A stretch of 64,000 bases of DNA from Herbaspirillum sp. SJZ107 (GTDB taxonomy: Bacteria > Pseudomonadota > Gammaproteobacteria > Burkholderiales > Burkholderiaceae_D), in NCBI RefSeq assembly GCF_006715485.1, contig NZ_VFNH01000002.1, forward strand, positions 1,488,001 through 1,552,000, written 5' to 3'. The position numbers and the translations under genes were made by a program. The first letter of the stretch is position 1. The number at the start of each line of letters is the position of its first letter. The notes under the pieces are model-generated. The model made no database searches, was not told the origin of the DNA, and saw nothing but the letters and a program-made list of their open reading frames with translations. Of this stretch, positions 1-8,825 are shown piece after piece.

Positions 1-624
1 CGCAGCTCTGCCGCCTACAGGGTGCGCATCGCCCTGAACCTGAAGGGACTGGCGTACGAAGCGATCCCGGTGCACCTGCTGCGCGACGGCGGCGAGCAGC
101 TGCAGACGCAGTACCGCGCCATCAATCCGAGCGGGCTGGTGCCGGCCTTTCAGGACGATTACCTGACGCTGACCCAGTCGATGGCGATCCTGGAATACCT
201 CGAGGACGAGCATCCGAAGGTGCCGCTGATGCCGAAGAACGCCGCCGGGCGCGCGCGCGTGCGCGAACTGGCGCAGATCGTCGCCTGCGACATCCACCCG
301 GTCAACAACCTGCGCGTGCTGCGCTACCTGACGGACGAGCTGAAGGTGAGCGAGGAGGTCAAGAAAGAGTGGTACCGCCACTGGCTGGTCAGCGGTCTCG
401 AGGTGCTGGAAACCCACCTGGCGCGCGACCCGAGTTCCGGCCCGCTGTGTCACGGCCACACCCCGACCATCGCCGACTGCTGCCTGGTGCCGCAGGTGTA
501 CAACGCCCAGCGCCACGGCATCGACGTGTCGATCTACCCGCACATCGCGCGCATCAATGCGCTGTGCAGCGAGATGCCGGCCTTCGTTGCGGCGCATCCG
601 TCGAACCAGCCGGACGCGGAGTAA
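1..624 (+). CDS. maiA: Maleylacetoacetate isomerase (zeta-class GST), 5' end cut by window
   Basis: Isomerises maleylacetoacetate to fumarylacetoacetate with glutathione in tyrosine/homogentisate breakdown, in the cytoplasm. The reading frame is open from base 1 and starts with RSSAAYRVRIALNLKG, which matches the zeta-class active-site loop (SS..xRVRIAL) next to the N-terminus. Only about 7-8 residues should be missing upstream. An internal GTG at 22 is a poor start because it would cut the glutathione-binding loop. The thioredoxin-like N-terminal half carries INPSGLVPAF and TQSMAILEYLE, which hold the glutathione-binding positions. The C-terminal helical half follows, with PTIADCCLVPQVYNA, typical of the family. 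207 residues are visible, close to the usual ~212. The rest of the pathway would have to lie upstream, outside the window. Confidence 0.9.
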   Translation, partial: RSSAAYRVRIALNLKGLAYEAIPVHLLRDGGEQLQTQYRAINPSGLVPAFQDDYLTLTQSMAILEYLEDEHPKVPLMPKNAAGRARVRELAQIVACDIHPVNNLRVLRYLTDELKVSEEVKKEWYRHWLVSGLEVLETHLARDPSSGPLCHGHTPTIADCCLVPQVYNAQRHGIDVSIYPHIARINALCSEMPAFVAAHPSNQPDAE

Positions 625-658
625 GGTCGCTGCATATCAGCGTCGCCCCCGCGAAGGC

Positions 659-683
659 GGAACAGTGCCATCGGCACTGTTCC
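659..683. terminator. Perfect 11-bp stem hairpin between convergent genes
   Basis: GGAACAGTGCC, a three-base loop, then GGCACTGTTCC. It sits between the stop of maiA (+) and the stop of the CBS gene (-), so it probably ends both transcripts. No clear U-run follows on either side. The bases just before it (642-660) resemble half of the CCCCCGCGAAGGCGGGG-type intergenic palindromes common in proteobacteria. Confidence 0.6.
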
Positions 684-713
684 CCCAAGTTTACACTGCG
701 TAAACGCGTGGTA

Positions 714-1172
714 TCAATGCCGCGTCTCGGTCCCCACGGTCGACCGGTCCGGCTCCGCCGGCGTCGAAATCTCTTCCAGCGTATGGTCGATCCCGGCCGA
801 ATGCTTGGCCGCCATGTCGCCCAGCGACACGATACCGATCACTTCCTGCGATTGCCGGTCCAGCACCGGCAGCCGCCGGATCTGGACGTCGCCCATCTGG
901 TCCAGCACTTCGTCGACGCTCTGGTCCGGCGCGCAGGTGCGCACGTCGACGCTCATCACGTCGCCCACGCGGGTCTGGCCGGGGGCCTGGCCGGCGGCGG
1001 TCGAGCGTACCGTGATGTCGCGGTCGGTGATCATGCCGACCAGCTTGCGGCCGTCGAGCACGGGAATCGCGCCGACGTTCAGTTCATCCATCATCTGGGC
1101 GGCGCGCTGCACGGTTTCCTGCGGCGCGATGCTTTGCACGTCGCGGGTCATCACATCCTGAATGGTTTGCAT
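714..1172 (-). CDS. CBS-domain pair protein
   Basis: A 152-residue cytoplasmic protein made almost wholly of two CBS motifs (about residues 7-60 and 72-130), with VMTRDVQSIAP opening the first and DVMSVDVRTCAPD the second. Such pairs bind adenosine nucleotides and act as energy or redox sensors for partner proteins; no partner is evident here. The ATG at 1172 is chosen over an upstream in-frame ATG (1199) because AAGGAGAGG lies just before it. The GMITDRDITVR and GIVSLGDMA segments are the usual conserved ends of CBS motifs. Single-gene unit on the minus strand, convergent with maiA. Confidence 0.85.
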   Translation of the reverse strand: MQTIQDVMTRDVQSIAPQETVQRAAQMMDELNVGAIPVLDGRKLVGMITDRDITVRSTAAGQAPGQTRVGDVMSVDVRTCAPDQSVDEVLDQMGDVQIRRLPVLDRQSQEVIGIVSLGDMAAKHSAGIDHTLEEISTPAEPDRSTVGTETRH

Positions 1173-1338
1173 TTGCCTCTCCTTGTCAACAGGGTTCAAC
1201 CGGCAAAATCATGCGCCGATTCCTGAAATCCGGACGCCACCTTGACGTGCGGAACAGCTCGCGAAAAAAGCCGTGCGCGCGGCTTGCGAACGGCCGGCTC
1301 GGCTACAATCTGGCTCCCTTCAGCCCACGCTTTGCGCC

Positions 1339-2121
1339 ATGCCAGAGTCCACCGCAGTGTCTACCGTCCCCGCCGCCATCCTCGACGCCCTGCAACTGGC
1401 CGACGCATCCTGGCGCCCGCACCTGGCCGCGGGCCTGGAAGCGATGATGCGCGCCACGCCCGACTACCTGCCGGCGCTGGCCGGCGACGATTACCTGCCG
1501 ACCGGCGGCCGCCTGTTCGCCGCGTTCTCGCTGCCGCTGGACCGGGTGCGCTACGTGCTGGTGGGGGAGGGGCCGTATCCGCGCGCGGAAAGCGCGACCG
1601 GCGTCTGTTTCATGGATGGGGCGGTGGGCGAGCTATGGTCGGACACCGGCCTGTCGAAGCCGGTCAACCGTGCGACTTCGTTGCGCAACTTCATGAAGAT
1701 GCTGCTGGTGGCCGACGGCAGCCTGCAGGCCGACGATACCGGCGGCGCCGCGCTGGCGCCGATCGCCAGGGCGGCGCGTGCGGGCGGCGCGATCCAGACC
1801 CTGGCCGAACTGCAGGACAAGCTGCTCGGCCAGGGCTTCCTGCTGCTGAATGCCTCGCTGGTGTTCCGCAAGCACGTCGCCCCGGTTATCGATGCGCGCG
1901 CCTGGGTGCCGTTCCAGCAAGCGGTGTTCGCGGCCCTGGCCGCATGCCGGGACAAGCCGACCCTGGTCTTGTGGGGCAAGATCGCCGAGCAACTTAAAAA
2001 AGTGCCGGAAAGCGAGGTTTTCCCCAAGATCCAGGCCGAGCACCCGTACAACCTCAGCTTCATCGGCCACGAAGGCATGCACCGGCTGTTCGGTCCGATG
2101 CGGCTGCTGCGCAAGGATTGA
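1339..2121 (+). CDS. Uracil-DNA glycosylase-like protein with degenerate active site
   Basis: 260 residues with the fold signature of family 1 uracil-DNA glycosylases: VRYVLVGEGPYPRA in the place of motif A (VVxxGQDPYHG), GVCF, a LLLNASLVFR strand, a VLWGKIAEQL strand, and EHPYNLSFIGHEG in the place of motif B (HPSPLS). The catalytic Asp of GQDPYH is Gly here and the His is Pro; motif B keeps HP and LS only. Uracil excision by the usual mechanism is therefore doubtful, and the true substrate is unknown. Start chosen at 1339, because an upstream in-frame ATG (1273) precedes the TACAAT -10-like element at 1304-1309. Stands alone, followed by an AT-rich gap. Confidence 0.65.
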   Translation: MPESTAVSTVPAAILDALQLADASWRPHLAAGLEAMMRATPDYLPALAGDDYLPTGGRLFAAFSLPLDRVRYVLVGEGPYPRAESATGVCFMDGAVGELWSDTGLSKPVNRATSLRNFMKMLLVADGSLQADDTGGAALAPIARAARAGGAIQTLAELQDKLLGQGFLLLNASLVFRKHVAPVIDARAWVPFQQAVFAALAACRDKPTLVLWGKIAEQLKKVPESEVFPKIQAEHPYNLSFIGHEGMHRLFGPMRLLRKD

Positions 2122-2211
2122 AGTGCACCCCTGCCGTGCGCAGCCGCCCTGGGCCTGGGCAAGGGCCGCCACATTGTTGTGCAAATTACAATTTAAGATA
2201 TGCGGTAATAA

Positions 2212-2231
2212 TTCACAGACAAGTTTGTGAA
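2212..2231. repeat. 20-bp inverted repeat upstream of PEP-CTERM gene
   Basis: TTCACA, eight bases, TGTGAA, in an unusually AT-rich stretch (about 2175-2265). A TTGACA -35-like hexamer lies downstream at 2251-2256, without a convincing -10 at the right distance. Possible operator; no regulator can be named. Confidence 0.35.
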
Positions 2232-2339
2232 ATCTAGTGCATTTGATTAATTGACATAGAGTACACGTCCTCGCAGCATGGGGAAGCCGGTCGCCGCTAG
2301 GGGCAGCCTGCGCATCCATCCACCATCCACGAGGAACAC

Positions 2340-3113
2340 ATGAAGACAGCACTTGCCGGGCTCGCACTCACTCTCCTGTCCGCCCTGACGACGGCCAACG
2401 CAGGCACGACCGTCGACTTTTCGCATGGGTTGCAGGGCTGGGACAACCAGCCGGCCTATGACGGCGAGGCCGGTGCCTGGATCGATTCGTCCTACGGTTC
2501 GCCGGCGCTGCACACGATCAATCCGGAGACCTTCGGCATGACCTGGTCGAACAGCACGAATCCGGCCTTCGTCGGCAACTACGGCGCCTCGCCGTCGGTC
2601 ACGCTCGGCATCGACATCCTGACCAACTCGATCGTCTACTGGGGCACCGGCATGGAAGTGACGCGCAACCTGGTGGTCGAGCTGCGCGACTACGACAACC
2701 CGTACCAGGGCATGCCTTACACCAGCGTCTGGTACAACCTGGGCACGATCGGCGCCGGCATGGGCTGGCAGCATTTCGAGGTGACCATCGGCGATACCGG
2801 GTCGAACGCGCTGCCGGGCGGCTGGGGCGGCTATGGTATCGACGATACCGAAACCGGCGGCGTGCCGGCGCTGCCGCCGGACCGCAGCTTCGCCGACGTC
2901 CTGGCCAGCGTCGACGAGATCGCCTTCACGACCTACGTGCCGGGCTATTTCTACGGCTGGACGGGGTATGACGTGGTGGTCGACAACCTCTCGGTCGCCG
3001 CCGCCGCGGCCGAGGTACCGGAACCGGGCAGCCTGGCGATGCTGGCCGGCGGCCTCGGCATGCTGGGCCTGGCGCGGCGCCGCCGTACGACGGGTGCGCA
3101 CAGCCGCACTTGA
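2340..3113 (+). CDS. PEP-CTERM sorting-domain exported protein
   Basis: 257 residues. An N-terminal signal peptide (MKTALAGLALTLLSALTTANA, cleavage after about residue 21) is followed by a beta-rich extracellular region with many aromatic and Gly residues. The C-terminus is a PEP-CTERM signal: VPEPGS at 226-231, a hydrophobic helix, then an arginine cluster ending about nine residues before the stop. Proteins of this kind are processed by exosortase (EpsH/XrtA) and linked to exopolysaccharide or biofilm matrix. The central region is not recognised. GAGGAA lies just before the ATG. No exosortase gene is in the window. Confidence 0.9.
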   Translation: MKTALAGLALTLLSALTTANAGTTVDFSHGLQGWDNQPAYDGEAGAWIDSSYGSPALHTINPETFGMTWSNSTNPAFVGNYGASPSVTLGIDILTNSIVYWGTGMEVTRNLVVELRDYDNPYQGMPYTSVWYNLGTIGAGMGWQHFEVTIGDTGSNALPGGWGGYGIDDTETGGVPALPPDRSFADVLASVDEIAFTTYVPGYFYGWTGYDVVVDNLSVAAAAAEVPEPGSLAMLAGGLGMLGLARRRRTTGAHSRT

Positions 3114-3165
3114 GATTTGCAGTGGTAAACAAATGTGAAGGGTAGGGTATCGCGCCCTGCGCTTG

Positions 3166-3196
3166 CGGCCCGGTCAGTGGCAGATCGGGCCGTTTT
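3166..3196 (+). terminator. Intrinsic terminator after PEP-CTERM gene
   Basis: CGGCCCG / CGGGCCG 7-bp stem with a 13-base loop, followed by TTTT at 3193-3196. Confidence 0.65.
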
Positions 3197-3236
3197 GCAT
3201 TTTGGGGGCGCCAAGACAAACACCGCCGAATGCGCT

Positions 3237-3261
3237 ATACTTGACTAAATCAATCAACTAA
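3237..3261 (+). promoter_or_regulatory. Type 1 IscR binding site
   Basis: 25 bases that fit the E. coli type 1 IscR consensus (ATASYYGACTRWWWYAGTCRRSTAT) at 23 of 25 positions: ATACTTGACTA, AAT, CAATCAACTAA. The site lies about 100 bp before iscR. A TATACT -10-like hexamer (3236-3241) and a TTGACT -35-like hexamer (3241-3246) overlap it. By analogy with E. coli, holo-IscR should repress the isc operon here when iron-sulfur supply is sufficient. Confidence 0.85.
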
Positions 3262-3358
3262 TCAGGTTTTTATCTCGATGTCCACAAGACATTGCAAGCT
3301 GAGCGGTTGAAGAGAAGCAAGATTTTAACACTTGTATGGAAACCAAACCGGGGTTGTG

Positions 3359-3841
3359 ATGCGTCTGACCACCAAAGGCCGTTTTGCTGTAACTGCGATG
3401 ATCGATCTTGCCCTGCGCCAGGGCAACGGTCCGGTCACGCTGTCGGGCATCAGCCAGCGCCAGGCCATTTCGCTGTCCTACCTGGAGCAGCTGTTCGGCA
3501 AGCTGCGCCGGCACGAGATCGTCGAGTCGGTGCGTGGTCCCGGCGGCGGCTACAGCCTGGCGCGCAGTGCCGAAAAGGTGACCGTGGCCGACATCATCAT
3601 CGCCGTCGACGAGCCGCTCGATGCGACCCAGTGCGGCGGCAAGGAAAACTGCCACGGCGCGGATGCCGCCGCCGGCACGCGCTGCATGACCCACGAGCTG
3701 TGGGCCACGCTCAACGCCAAGATGGTGGACTATCTCGATTCGGTGACCCTGCATGACCTGGTCGAACAGCAAAAGCTGAAAGAACAGAAAGAACAGAACG
3801 TCGTGGTGATGCACCGCCACGCCGCCGTCGGACAAAACTGA
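3359..3841 (+). CDS. iscR: Iron-sulfur cluster-sensing repressor IscR
   Basis: Rrf2-family transcription factor of 160 residues. The winged-helix DNA-binding region is at about 1-65 (MRLTTKGRFAVTAMIDLA; RGPGGGYSLAR in the wing). The [2Fe-2S] ligands are C92, C98, C109 and H112 in QCGGKENCHG and RCMTHELW. E. coli has C92, C98, C104 and H107, so this protein has five extra residues between the second and third cysteines. ATG 3359 is chosen over a TTG further upstream because it gives the canonical MRLTTKGR N-terminus. First gene of the isc operon, 21 bp before iscS, with its own binding site at 3237-3261. Confidence 0.96.
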   Translation: MRLTTKGRFAVTAMIDLALRQGNGPVTLSGISQRQAISLSYLEQLFGKLRRHEIVESVRGPGGGYSLARSAEKVTVADIIIAVDEPLDATQCGGKENCHGADAAAGTRCMTHELWATLNAKMVDYLDSVTLHDLVEQQKLKEQKEQNVVVMHRHAAVGQN

Positions 3842-3862
3842 AGAGCAAACTGGAGTGAACTG

Positions 3863-5119
3863 ATGAACGCGCCTTTGGACAAAAAAATCGAGCAGAGCTT
3901 CGTGACTGCGCCTCATTTCCCGATCTACATGGACTATTCGGCCACCACGCCGATCGATCCACGCGTCGCCGACAAGATGATTCCGTTCCTGCGCGAGCAG
4001 TTCGGCAATCCGGCGTCGCGCAGCCACGCCTACGGCTGGAGTGCCGAGGCGGCGGTCGAGGAAGCGCGCGCCAACGTCGCGGCCCTGGTCGGCGCCGACC
4101 CGCGCGAGATCATCTGGACCTCCGGCGCCACCGAATCGAACAACCTGGCGATCAAGGGTGCCGCCCACTTCTACCAGTCGAAGGGCAAGCACATCATCAC
4201 CGTCAAGACCGAGCACAAGGCCGTGCTGGACACCGTGCGCGAACTCGAGCGCGAAGGTTTCGAAGCGACCTACCTCGAACCGCAGGAAAACGGCCTGATC
4301 ACGCTCGCGCAGCTGGAAGCCGCGATGCGCCCGGATACCATCCTGGTCTCGGTGATGCTGGTGAATAACGAGATCGGCGTGGTCCAGCCGATCAAGGAAA
4401 TCGGCGAACTGTGCCGCTCGAAAGGCATCATCTTCCACAGCGACGCGGCCCAGGCCACCGGCAAGGTCCACATCAACCTGGCCGACCTGAAAGTCGACCT
4501 GATGAGCTTCAGCGCGCACAAGACCTACGGTCCGAAGGGCATCGGCGCCCTGTACGTGCGCCGCAAGCCGCGCGTGCGCCTGGAAGCCCAGATGCACGGC
4601 GGCGGCCACGAGCGCGGCCTGCGCTCGGGCACGCTGGCACCGCACCAGATCGTCGGCATGGGCGAAGCCTTCCGCATCGCCCGCGAAGAGATGGACACCG
4701 AACTGGCAAAGACCAAGGCGCTGCGCGACCGCCTGGCCAAGGGCCTGATGGAGATCGAAGAGGTCTACGTCAACGGCGACATGGAAAACCGCGTGCCGCA
4801 CAACCTGAACGTCTCGTTCAACTTCGTCGAAGGCGAGTCGCTGATCATGGCGGTCAAGGATATCGCCGTATCGTCGGGTTCGGCCTGCACCTCGGCCTCG
4901 CTGGAACCGTCGTACGTGCTGCGCGCCCTGGGCCGCAGCGACGAACTGGCGCACAGCTCGATCCGCTTCACCATCGGCCGTTTCACGACCGAGGAAGACA
5001 TCGACTTCGCGGTCGAGCTGCTGAAGGCGAAAGTCGGCAAGCTGCGCGAACTGTCGCCGCTGTGGGACATGCACAAGGAAGGGATCGACCTGAATTCGAT
5101 CCAATGGGCAGCACACTAA
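3863..5119 (+). CDS. iscS: Cysteine desulfurase IscS
   Basis: PLP enzyme that takes sulfur from cysteine for Fe-S assembly on IscU and for other thiolations. 418 residues, about 14 longer than E. coli IscS at the N-terminus. PLP lysine K220 lies in [10 protein letters not shown], and the catalytic Cys C342 in [10 protein letters not shown] on the mobile loop. SGATESNN, the cofactor-binding loop, and the QWAAH C-terminus that contacts IscU are also present. The ATG has TGGAGTG upstream. Second gene of the isc operon. Confidence 0.97.
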   Translation: MNAPLDKKIEQSFVTAPHFPIYMDYSATTPIDPRVADKMIPFLREQFGNPASRSHAYGWSAEAAVEEARANVAALVGADPREIIWTSGATESNNLAIKGAAHFYQSKGKHIITVKTEHKAVLDTVRELEREGFEATYLEPQENGLITLAQLEAAMRPDTILVSVMLVNNEIGVVQPIKEIGELCRSKGIIFHSDAAQATGKVHINLADLKVDLMSFSAHKTYGPKGIGALYVRRKPRVRLEAQMHGGGHERGLRSGTLAPHQIVGMGEAFRIAREEMDTELAKTKALRDRLAKGLMEIEEVYVNGDMENRVPHNLNVSFNFVEGESLIMAVKDIAVSSGSACTSASLEPSYVLRALGRSDELAHSSIRFTIGRFTTEEDIDFAVELLKAKVGKLRELSPLWDMHKEGIDLNSIQWAAH

Positions 5120-5149
5120 TCACCGCATACGAATTCTAGGAGAACCACC

Positions 5150-5548
5150 ATGGCATATTCCGATAAAGTCCTCGACCACTACGAAAACCCGCGCAACGTC
5201 GGCGCCTTCGACAAGAACGCCGACGATGTCGGCACCGGCATGGTCGGCGCCCCGGCCTGCGGCGACGTGATGAAGCTGCAGATCAAGGTCAACGAAGCCG
5301 GCGTCATCGAAGACGCGAAGTTCAAGACCTACGGCTGCGGTTCGGCGATCGCGTCGAGCTCGCTGGTGACCGAATGGGTCAAGGGCAAGTCGCTGGACGA
5401 GGCGCTGGCCATCAAGAACACCCAGATCGCCGAAGAACTGGCGCTGCCGCCGGTGAAGATCCACTGCTCGATCCTGGCAGAGGACGCGATCAAGGCGGCC
5501 GTGGCCGACTACAAGACCAAGCACGCGACCGAAGTCAAAGCCGCGTAA
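5150..5548 (+). CDS. iscU: Iron-sulfur cluster scaffold IscU
   Basis: 132-residue scaffold on which [2Fe-2S] clusters are built. Ligands C37, C63 and C106 and the conserved D39 are all in place (PACGDV, YGCGSA, KIHCS). The LPPVK motif recognised by the chaperone HscA is at 99-103. TAGGAGA precedes the ATG. Lies 30 bp after iscS and is separated from iscA by an inverted repeat element. Confidence 0.97.
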   Translation: MAYSDKVLDHYENPRNVGAFDKNADDVGTGMVGAPACGDVMKLQIKVNEAGVIEDAKFKTYGCGSAIASSSLVTEWVKGKSLDEALAIKNTQIAEELALPPVKIHCSILAEDAIKAAVADYKTKHATEVKAA

Positions 5549-5550
5549 TG

Positions 5551-5595
5551 GTAGGGTGGACGAGGACGCCTAGTCGGCTTCGCCGTCCACCCTAC
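5551..5595. repeat. REP-like inverted repeat inside the isc operon
   Basis: Perfect 12-bp arms GTAGGGTGGACG and CGTCCACCCTAC around a 21-base centre rich in CGGCTTCG-type sequence. It sits in the iscU-iscA gap. In RNA it would form a strong hairpin and could adjust the iscRSU to iscA ratio by partial termination or 3' end protection. No second copy was noticed in this window. Confidence 0.7.
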
Positions 5596-5628
5596 GTAGC
5601 AAACGTAATTAAGCTGGAGATAGAAACA

Positions 5629-5952
5629 ATGGCAATCACCCTGACCGAAAAAGCCGCCCGTCACATCACCCGTTACCTCGAACGCCGGGGCAAGGGTGTC
5701 GGCTTGCGTTTCGGTGTGCGCACCACGGGCTGCTCCGGCCTGGCCTACAAGCTGGAATACGTCGACGAGCCGGCGGGCGAGGACAACATCTTCGAATCGC
5801 ACGGCGTGAAGGTGTTCGTCGATCCGAAGAGCCTGCCGTACATCGACGGCACCGAACTCGATTTCGCCCGCGAAGGCCTGAACGAAGGCTTCCGCTTCAA
5901 CAACCCGAACGTCAAGGACAATTGCGGTTGCGGCGAGAGCTTCCGTATCTGA
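5629..5952 (+). CDS. iscA: A-type iron-sulfur carrier IscA
   Basis: 107 residues, the same length as E. coli IscA, with the three conserved cysteines at exactly the same positions: C35 (TTGCSGLAY), C99 and C101 (NCGCGESF). Carries or inserts Fe-S clusters, or delivers iron, downstream of IscU. The ATG at 5629 follows GGAGATAGAAAC. Fourth gene of the isc operon, 20 bp before hscB. Confidence 0.96.
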   Translation: MAITLTEKAARHITRYLERRGKGVGLRFGVRTTGCSGLAYKLEYVDEPAGEDNIFESHGVKVFVDPKSLPYIDGTELDFAREGLNEGFRFNNPNVKDNCGCGESFRI

Positions 5953-5972
5953 GCGCAGAGTCGTCATCCACG

Positions 5973-6488
5973 ATGCAGAATCACTTCGAGCTGTTCCAAC
6001 TCCCGGCCCGCTTCGACGTCGACATGGACGCGCTGGACGCGGCCTACCGCGAAGTCCAGGGCCGTGTCCACCCGGACCGTTTCGTGAACGCCAGCGACGC
6101 CGAGAAGCGCGTCGCGATGCAGTGGGCGACGCGCGCCAACGAGGCCTACCAAACGCTGCGCAATCCGCAAAAGCGCGCACAATACCTGTGCGAATTGAAC
6201 GGCGTCGACCTGCAGACCGAGTCCAACACGGCGATGCCGATGGATTTCCTGATGCAGCAGATGGAGCTGCGCGAGGCCCTGGCCGACGCGCGCGCATCGA
6301 AGGACGCCGGCGCGCTGGACGAACTCGACGCCCAGGTGCGCGCGGAGCGCAAGGGGCGCCTGGCCCAGGTCGGCAAGCTGCTGGACGCCGGCGACTACCA
6401 GAACGCGGCCCAGGGCGTGCGCGCGCTGATGTTCCTCGACAAGTTCGGCGACGAATTGCATTACGCGTTCGAGGCACTTGACTCGTAA
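5973..6488 (+). CDS. hscB: J-protein co-chaperone HscB
   Basis: 171 residues. The N-terminal J domain (about 2-75) has HPD at 33-35, which stimulates the HscA ATPase. The C-terminal three-helix bundle (about 90-168) binds IscU. The start at 5973 gives the typical MQNHFELFQLP N-terminus; an in-frame start further upstream would lie inside iscA. HscB brings IscU to HscA for cluster release. Confidence 0.95.
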   Translation: MQNHFELFQLPARFDVDMDALDAAYREVQGRVHPDRFVNASDAEKRVAMQWATRANEAYQTLRNPQKRAQYLCELNGVDLQTESNTAMPMDFLMQQMELREALADARASKDAGALDELDAQVRAERKGRLAQVGKLLDAGDYQNAAQGVRALMFLDKFGDELHYAFEALDS

Positions 6489-6560
6489 TCCGGCGTCGTA
6501 ATCCGCCCGCGTGCCTGCGCGCGCGGGCACCTCTAATAAAAACACCCAGGTAACACGATC

Positions 6561-8450
6561 ATGGCACTCTTGCAGATTTCCGAACCCGGCATGTCGACCG
6601 CCCCGCACCAGCACCGCCTGGCAGTGGGCATCGACCTCGGCACCACCAATTCCCTCGTCGCCACCGTCCGCAACAGCATCCCGGAAGTGCTCAGCGACGA
6701 GGAGGGCCGCTCGCTGCTGCCGTCGATCGTGCGTTACCTGCCGAACGGCCACGCCAACATCGGCTTCAAGGCCCAGGCGGCCCGCACCACCGACCCGAAG
6801 AACACCATCGTCTCGGTCAAGCGCTTCATGGGGCGCGGCCTGAAGGACATCGCGCACGCCGAGAACATGCCCTACGACTTCGTCGACGGACCCGGCATGG
6901 TGCAGCTGAAAACCGTCGCCGGCGTGAAAAGCCCGGTCGAGACCTCGGCCCAGATCCTGGCCACGCTGCGCCAGCGCGCCGAAGATGCGCTGGGCGACGA
7001 ACTGGTCGGCGCCGTGATCACCGTGCCGGCCTACTTCGACGATGCCCAGCGCCAGGCGACCAAGGATGCGGCCCAGCTGGCCGGCCTGAACGTGCTGCGC
7101 CTGCTGTCCGAGCCGACCGCGGCCGCCATCGCCTATGGCCTCGACCATGGCAAGGAAGGCGTGTTCGCCGTGTACGACCTGGGCGGCGGCACCTTCGACA
7201 TCTCGATCCTCAAGTTGTCGAAAGGCGTGTTCGAAGTGCTGTCGACCGGCGGCGACTCGGCCCTGGGCGGCGACGATTTCGACCAGCGCCTGTTCTGCCA
7301 CATCACCCAGCAGGCCGGCCTGTCTCCGCTGTCCGACGTCGATACCGCGACCCTGATGGTCAAGGCGCGCCAGGCCAAGGAGCTGCTGTCGACGAATGCC
7401 GAGACCACGGTCGAGGCGATCCTGAAGTCGGGCGAACTCGTGCAGGTGACCGTCACCGCCGAGACCTTCGCCGAGATCACCCAGCCGCTGGTGGCGAAAA
7501 CCATGAACGCGATCCGCAAGGCGATGCGCGATGCCGACGTGACGGTCGAAGACGTCGACGGCGTGGTGCTGGTCGGCGGCGCCACGCGCATGCCGCACAT
7601 CCGCCGCGCGGTGGGCGACTACTTCAAGACCATCCCGCACGCCAACATCGACCCGGACAAGGTGGTGGCGCTGGGCGCCGCCGTGCAGGCCAACCTGCTG
7701 GCCGGTAACCGCGCCGCCGGCGACGACTGGCTGCTGCTGGACGTGACCCCGCTGTCGCTCGGCATCGAAACCATGGGCGGCCTGGTCGAGAAGATCATTC
7801 CGCGCAACTCGACCATCCCGTGCGCCCGCGCCCAGGAATTCACGACCTTCAAGGATGGCCAGACTGCGCTGGCCGTGCATGTGGTGCAGGGCGAGCGCGA
7901 GCTGGTGGCGGACTGCCGTTCGCTGGCGCGCTTCGAGCTGCGCGGCATCCCGCCGATGGCGGCCGGTGCGGCGCGCATCCGCGTGACCTACCAGGTCGAT
8001 GCCGACGGGCTGCTGTCGGTGTCGGCGCGCGAGACGCGCTCGGGCGTGGAAGCCTCGATCACGGTCAAGCCGTCCTACGGCCTGGGCGACGACGAGGTGG
8101 CGCGCATGCTGCAGGACTCGTACACTGCCGCCTCGAGCGACATGGCGGCGCGTGCCCTGCGCGAAGAACAGGTCGAGGCCGAGCGCATCCTGCTGGCGAC
8201 CCAGTCGGCGCTGGAACTCGATGCCGACCTGCTGAGCGAGGAAGAGCGCGCGGCGATCGCGGCGCTGGAAGAGGGCGTGCGCGCGGCGCAGGTCCGCTCG
8301 GGCGACGAGACGGTCGGCCACGACGAGCGCCAGAACAAGCTGCACGATGCGGTGCAGGCACTGGCGCACGGGACCGAGGAATTCGCGGCAAGGCGCATGG
8401 ACAAGAACGTGCGCAAGGTGCTGGCGGGGAAATCGCTGGATCAGGTATAA
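6561..8450 (+). CDS. hscA: Fe-S biogenesis Hsp70 chaperone HscA
   Basis: 629 residues, Hsp70 family. The ATPase domain (about 20-390) shows [11 protein letters not shown], the phosphate loop [14 protein letters not shown] and the adenosine motif [11 protein letters not shown]. The substrate-binding domain (about 395-520) starts with [14 protein letters not shown] and the helical lid follows. Binds the LPPVK motif of IscU and drives cluster transfer. 72 bp after hscB, 22 bp before fdx. Confidence 0.96.
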   Translation: MALLQISEPGMSTAPHQHRLAVGIDLGTTNSLVATVRNSIPEVLSDEEGRSLLPSIVRYLPNGHANIGFKAQAARTTDPKNTIVSVKRFMGRGLKDIAHAENMPYDFVDGPGMVQLKTVAGVKSPVETSAQILATLRQRAEDALGDELVGAVITVPAYFDDAQRQATKDAAQLAGLNVLRLLSEPTAAAIAYGLDHGKEGVFAVYDLGGGTFDISILKLSKGVFEVLSTGGDSALGGDDFDQRLFCHITQQAGLSPLSDVDTATLMVKARQAKELLSTNAETTVEAILKSGELVQVTVTAETFAEITQPLVAKTMNAIRKAMRDADVTVEDVDGVVLVGGATRMPHIRRAVGDYFKTIPHANIDPDKVVALGAAVQANLLAGNRAAGDDWLLLDVTPLSLGIETMGGLVEKIIPRNSTIPCARAQEFTTFKDGQTALAVHVVQGERELVADCRSLARFELRGIPPMAAGAARIRVTYQVDADGLLSVSARETRSGVEASITVKPSYGLGDDEVARMLQDSYTAASSDMAARALREEQVEAERILLATQSALELDADLLSEEERAAIAALEEGVRAAQVRSGDETVGHDERQNKLHDAVQALAHGTEEFAARRMDKNVRKVLAGKSLDQV

Positions 8451-8472
8451 AACAAATCAAAGAGGTCAAGAA

Positions 8473-8814
8473 GTGCCACAAATCGTCATCCTTCCCCATC
8501 CCGTGTTCTGCCCCGAAGGCGCCGTCCTCGACGGCCAGCAGGGCAAGTCGATCTGCGACACCCTGCTCGAGAACGACATCGACATCGAACACGCCTGCGA
8601 CCGCGTGTGCGCCTGCACCACCTGCCACGTGATCGTGCGCGAAGGTTTCGATTCGCTGAACGAGCAGGAAGAAAAAGAAGAAGACATGCTCGACAAGGCC
8701 TGGGGCCTGGAGCCGAATTCGCGCCTGTCGTGCCAGGCCATCATCGCGGAGGAAGACCTGGTGGTCGAGATCCCGAAATACACGATCAACCACGCAGCCG
8801 AAAAGAACCATTGA
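8473..8814 (+). CDS. fdx: ISC-type [2Fe-2S] ferredoxin
   Basis: 113 residues, adrenodoxin-like electron carrier for Fe-S assembly. Cluster ligands C42, C48, C51 and C87 match the E. coli positions (ACDRVCACTTCH; RLSCQA), with the extra conserved C46. Acidic stretch EQEEKEEDM at 64-72 is the partner-docking face. The start is a GTG at 8473 with AGAGG nine bases upstream; no suitable ATG exists in frame. Last gene of the isc cluster here. iscX, often found after fdx, is absent. Confidence 0.95.
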   Translation: MPQIVILPHPVFCPEGAVLDGQQGKSICDTLLENDIDIEHACDRVCACTTCHVIVREGFDSLNEQEEKEEDMLDKAWGLEPNSRLSCQAIIAEEDLVVEIPKYTINHAAEKNH

Positions 8815-8825
8815 CGGCACGACCC

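Noticed and set aside
1273-1338. 22-residue N-terminal extension of the UDG-like protein
   Set aside because: A -10-like element (1304-1309) lies within it, so the extension is probably not transcribed from that promoter.
2251-2279. sigma-70 promoter before the PEP-CTERM gene based on TTGACA
   Set aside because: No -10 hexamer at 16-18 bp; only TACACG at a 5-bp spacing.
3254-5116. Long minus-strand open frame opposite iscS (620 codons)
   Set aside because: Shadow of the GC-rich iscS frame; low-complexity Arg/Val/Asp/Gln translation, no ribosome site and no motif. The same holds for the long antisense frames at 5964-8369, 14963-16564, 23735-25837, 36201-38171, 50018-52318, 55007-57154 and 57309-59372.
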